From Neptuniibacter sp. (lineage in GTDB: Bacteria; Pseudomonadota; Gammaproteobacteria; Pseudomonadales; Balneatricaceae): a DNA stretch of 9,567 nt. Within the stretch, counting starts at the first letter, position 1; the number at the start of each line of letters is the position of its first letter. This document shows, one piece after another, positions 6,878 through 9,567 of this stretch. Both the position numbers and the translations under genes were made by a program. The stretch is taken from positions 1 through 9,567 of the forward strand of contig JASBRM010000380.1 of assembly GCA_030149405.1 (NCBI GenBank), read 5' to 3'. Under the pieces are notes generated by a model. The model did no database searches, had not been told where the DNA came from, and was given only the letters and a program-made list of their open reading frames with translations.

Positions 6878-8284
6878 ATGCGCTTTAAAAAACTCACTCT
6901 GGCTGCCTTGCTGATCTCATTCTCAGCCACCTCCGTGGCCAGCCCCCTGTATATCGGCTCAGACCAGCGTGAGTCAGTCTCCCTGACACTTTATAATCAA
7001 AATCTTGGATTAGTCCGTGAAAACCGCAAGCTTCCACCACTGCAAGCGGGCCAGGAGATTACCCTGGAAGATGTCAGCCAACAATTACAGGTTGAGAGTC
7101 TCAGAATAAGCAATGCTGGCCAAATCCTGGAACAAAACTTAAACACAAATGTTCTGAACCAACAGAGCCTACTGGCTCACTACACAGGCAAAACTTTACA
7201 GCTGGCTCGTCTCAACCCAGCCACAGGCCAGGAGCTTGTCAGCACAGTAAAACTGCTCAGTGTGGAAGGTAACCGGGCTCTGATAAAACGTGATAATCGT
7301 TTCGAAACAATTCCTCTGAACAATCAGTGGCGTTTTATTTTTCCATCATTGCCGCAGCAACTCTTGGCTAAGCCCAGTCTCAACTTCCGCAGTTCTGGTA
7401 CCAACCGAAAACAAACCGCACAGATCAGCTACCTCAGCGCCGGACTTAACTGGAATATGGATTATGTCCTGACCCTGAGCGATTCCGGCCAGTATGTTGC
7501 TCTTGATGGCCTGGCTAGTCTTAGCAATCAAACCGGGACCGACTTCAAACAAGCGGATATTAAACTGCTGGCCGGTGAACTTTACCAACCCAACAACCGT
7601 TATAAGATGCGTCAGAGAGGCATGGAAGTGATGAGTGCCATGTCTGCTGATACTGCCGCCTCACCTCCCAGAGAACAGTTGCAGGATTTCCATCTGTACT
7701 CTCTGCCACGGAAAACCGATCTGTTAAATGGTCAGGTGAAACAGGTTTCATTGTTATCCGCTAAAGATATTAAAATCGATCGCGGTTACAGCTACCAGTT
7801 CTTGATCTACCCGACTCTGGAACGCAACCAACACCGGGTGAAACCGGAACTGACGGTCAAGTTCAAAAATGAAAAAGCCAATCAACTTGGCATGCCTCTA
7901 CCCGCAGGTAACTTACGAACATTTGCCCCGGACAGTAATGGTCACTTACAGTTCATCGGCGGAGCCAACATCAATCACACAGGTGAAGGCAACGAAGTGG
8001 AAGTGAAACTGGGCAAAGCGTTTGATCTTTCTATCCACCGAAAACAAACCCATTTCAGCAAAACATTTAATGGCTTTTTAGTGGGCCAGGAACTGCGTAT
8101 CACCAACAGCCGATCTACTCCTGCAACACTAGAACTCACTGGCAATTTTCCCCTTAAATGGAACATGAAAAGCAGCAGCCACCCTCATGAAAAAGTTTTG
8201 GGTGGCAGTGTACGCTGGTTAGTCGAAGTGCCTCCTAAAGGTGATGCGGTTGTGAAGTTCAAAGTTGAAATGGAGAAACGCTGA
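6878..8284 (+). CDS. Secreted DUF4139-domain protein
   Basis: This conserved protein of unknown function is related to the DUF4139 family, whose relatives include MuiA-like proteins. A Sec signal peptide (MRFKKLTLAALLISFSA, likely cut after SVA at residue 21) sends it to the periplasm or beyond. Family signatures follow: the NLGLVRE strand start (42-48), YLSAGLNWNMDYVLTL (185-200), AGELY (232-236), YSLPRKTDLLNG (274-285), LPAGNLRTF (341-349) and an IGGANINHTGEG turn (360-371) leading to LGKAFDL. The protein has no cysteine and looks beta-rich. I prefer ATG 6878, because GGA at 6867-6869 is eight bases away. ATG 6872, two codons earlier, is only two bases from it; using it would give 470 rather than 468 residues. 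It lies 85 bases after the pseudokinase gene with no terminator between, so the two are probably co-transcribed. Confidence 0.85.
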   Translation: MRFKKLTLAALLISFSATSVASPLYIGSDQRESVSLTLYNQNLGLVRENRKLPPLQAGQEITLEDVSQQLQVESLRISNAGQILEQNLNTNVLNQQSLLAHYTGKTLQLARLNPATGQELVSTVKLLSVEGNRALIKRDNRFETIPLNNQWRFIFPSLPQQLLAKPSLNFRSSGTNRKQTAQISYLSAGLNWNMDYVLTLSDSGQYVALDGLASLSNQTGTDFKQADIKLLAGELYQPNNRYKMRQRGMEVMSAMSADTAASPPREQLQDFHLYSLPRKTDLLNGQVKQVSLLSAKDIKIDRGYSYQFLIYPTLERNQHRVKPELTVKFKNEKANQLGMPLPAGNLRTFAPDSNGHLQFIGGANINHTGEGNEVEVKLGKAFDLSIHRKQTHFSKTFNGFLVGQELRITNSRSTPATLELTGNFPLKWNMKSSSHPHEKVLGGSVRWLVEVPPKGDAVVKFKVEMEKR

Positions 8285-8285
8285 A

Positions 8286-8888
8286 TTGCAGGCTGAGTGT
8301 TGTCCGGGATGCGGTTTACAAATTCCCTGGTGCTGTTGCGATCAGATTGAGTCCAGTTCATGCCAGGTATCTGTCACCCTGCTTCTGCATGAAAGTGAAC
8401 CTGATCGACCCACAACCACCAGCAAAATAATTCAGAAATCGATTCCGGATACACGAACCTTTATATGGCAAAGAACATCGGAGCCTGAAGCTTTAATCAA
8501 GCAGATAGAATCTCCCGATACGGATGCCTGGTTGTTGTTCCCGGCAGATCGCCCAGAACTTGAACATAGAGCCCAAAAACTCTCACCGTCAGAGAACCGA
8601 AAAACACTGCTTATTGTGCCGGACGGCACCTGGAAAGAAGTGCGAAAGATAGTTCGAAAAAGCCCCTGGCTAGAAAAAATTCCCATCCTGGCTTTAAACC
8701 CCAGCGAGACCACCCAATACACTCTAAGACGCAACTCTCGCAAGGATGAAAAGCAACTTTGCTCTGCAGAAGCTTTATCTGAGGCCCTAACACAGGTTGG
8801 AGAAACAGAATCAGGTCAGGCACTTTCCAGAGCCTTTGACCTGTTTATGGAAAGGTACCAGCAACAAAGGAAAGGCATTAAACCTTAA
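8286..8888 (+). CDS. DTW-domain protein, TapT-like tRNA-uridine aminocarboxypropyltransferase
   Basis: DTW-domain enzymes such as E. coli TapT transfer the 3-amino-3-carboxypropyl group of S-adenosylmethionine to a uridine in tRNA (acp3U47). This 200-residue product shows the family pattern: a Cys cluster [14 protein letters not shown] (5-18), [11 protein letters not shown] (35-45), the core DGTW (113-116), YTLR (145-148) and SAEAL (160-164). No ATG is near the N-terminus. I choose TTG 8286, because TGGAGA (8271-8276) lies nine bases upstream and the codon sits one base after the DUF4139 stop, which implies translational coupling. TTG 8265 in the same frame would add seven residues and overlap the upstream gene by 20 bases, with a poorer Shine-Dalgarno. 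Substrate is not proven; a paralogous DTW protein with another target is possible. Confidence 0.85.
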   Translation: MQAECCPGCGLQIPWCCCDQIESSSCQVSVTLLLHESEPDRPTTTSKIIQKSIPDTRTFIWQRTSEPEALIKQIESPDTDAWLLFPADRPELEHRAQKLSPSENRKTLLIVPDGTWKEVRKIVRKSPWLEKIPILALNPSETTQYTLRRNSRKDEKQLCSAEALSEALTQVGETESGQALSRAFDLFMERYQQQRKGIKP

Positions 8889-9567
8889 TGACTTTATTCC
8901 TGTTGAGGTACATTTGCTTGTCCGCCAGATCAAGAAGCTCATCGACTGATATCTGTTCAGTTACATTAACAATACCTGCAGTGAACTCAACCCGGTACTC
9001 CCGGTTATGATTGACCTGATCCTGCCGTAAAGACTCCGATAAACGTTGCACGAGATTGTTCGCCCCTGCCTGATCGGTATCCACCAACAGAACTGCAAAC
9101 TCATCACCACCCACACGGCCCATTACATCAGAGTCCCGACAGACTTTTTGCATATGGGCGGCAAAGGTTCTTAATGCAATATCGCCTTCTTTGTGACCTA
9201 AAGTGTCATTAATCTGTTTGAAGCCATTCAGGTCTAGGAACATCAGTGTCGCCGACACATTCATGCGGCTACAGTAATTCAACGCCTTACACGCCAGAAT
9301 ACTGAACCCTCGTTTATTCGATAATTGGGTCAGATCATCCAAGGTTGCCAGTTCGACCGCAGCAAGTTCTCGTTCAGTCATCTGAGCCAGATCTTTAAAG
9401 TCCTCAACATCGTCCGGGGAAAGCTCGCGCGGTTCAGTATCAATCAAACACAAAGTGCCTAATTTCTGGCCATTAATGTGTTTTAAAGGGTAACCCGCAT
9501 AGAAACGAATATAGGGTTCAGAAAGCACCAGAGGATTATCATTGAAGCGCTCATCTTCAAGTGCATT
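8878..9567 (-). CDS. GAF-GGDEF diguanylate cyclase, 5'-truncated by window edge
   Basis: This is the C-terminal 229 residues of a protein that would make cyclic di-GMP from two GTP. The frame is open to the right edge, so the true start is outside; the GTG at 9528 is internal. The visible part begins in a GAF sensor domain (NPL to GTLCLID, about residues 11-43), then a short helical linker, then the GGDEF domain from [12 protein letters not shown] (77-88). The domain has [20 protein letters not shown] with its metal- and GTP-binding residues and an intact GGDEF (153-157). The RDSD at 144-147, five residues before it, is a canonical RxxD inhibitory site, so product inhibition is expected. Its last 11 bases overlap those of the convergent DTW gene. 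The signal sensed by the GAF domain cannot be told. Confidence 0.92.
   Translation of the reverse strand, partial: NALEDERFNDNPLVLSEPYIRFYAGYPLKHINGQKLGTLCLIDTEPRELSPDDVEDFKDLAQMTERELAAVELATLDDLTQLSNKRGFSILACKALNYCSRMNVSATLMFLDLNGFKQINDTLGHKEGDIALRTFAAHMQKVCRDSDVMGRVGGDEFAVLLVDTDQAGANNLVQRLSESLRQDQVNHNREYRVEFTAGIVNVTEQISVDELLDLADKQMYLNRNKVIKV

Noticed and set aside
9526..9528. GTG at 9528 as the start of the GGDEF gene
   Set aside because: The frame continues upstream to the edge with GAF-like sequence (ERFNDNPL), so the GTG is internal and the gene is truncated.

Overview
The window looks like a chromosomal segment of a marine-type gammaproteobacterium. NrdA aligns with E. coli NrdA without net gaps, KdsA is of the metal-independent (Asn26) type, and base composition is moderate. 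The mix of a DUF2788 small membrane protein, a HugZ/HutZ-like protein, a degenerate PilZ protein, a DTW-domain protein and a GAF-GGDEF protein suggests the Oceanospirillales or a neighbouring group. This placement is an inference; no rRNA or tRNA is present to fix it.

Layout. Bases 1-1937 (minus strand) are the first 645 codons of nrdA, the class Ia ribonucleotide reductase large subunit; its 3' end lies off the left edge. A 525-base non-coding region (1938-2462) follows. It holds two tandem NrdR boxes spaced 31 bp centre to centre over a candidate nrdA promoter, then palindromes, an A/T tract, an imperfect direct repeat and a possible hairpin ahead of a 65-residue two-helix membrane protein (DUF2788). 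Next come a convergent HugZ/HutZ-like split-barrel gene (minus) and a divergent PilZ-like gene (plus). kdsA follows, outside its usual pyrG-kdsA-eno setting, and ends at a strong intrinsic terminator (4660-4687).

The second half is a plus-strand group. The first gene encodes a 666-residue protein joining a cytoplasmic protein-kinase fold, one membrane helix, a coiled coil and a periplasmic SUMF1/FGE-like domain. The kinase fold lacks its catalytic Lys, the HRD Asp and the DFG Asp, and the FGE-like domain lacks the FGE active-site Cys pair. The second gene encodes a secreted DUF4139 protein. The third, a DTW-domain protein (TapT-like tRNA aminocarboxypropyltransferase), probably starts at a TTG just after the DUF4139 stop. 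A 5'-truncated GAF-GGDEF diguanylate cyclase (minus) closes the window, its 3' end overlapping that of the DTW gene.

Most genes here are housekeeping or conserved hypothetical. The least explained unit is the membrane pseudokinase/SUMF1-like protein next to the secreted DUF4139 protein, which could be a signalling or scaffolding pair across the inner membrane. No mobile elements, CRISPR arrays or RNA genes were seen.
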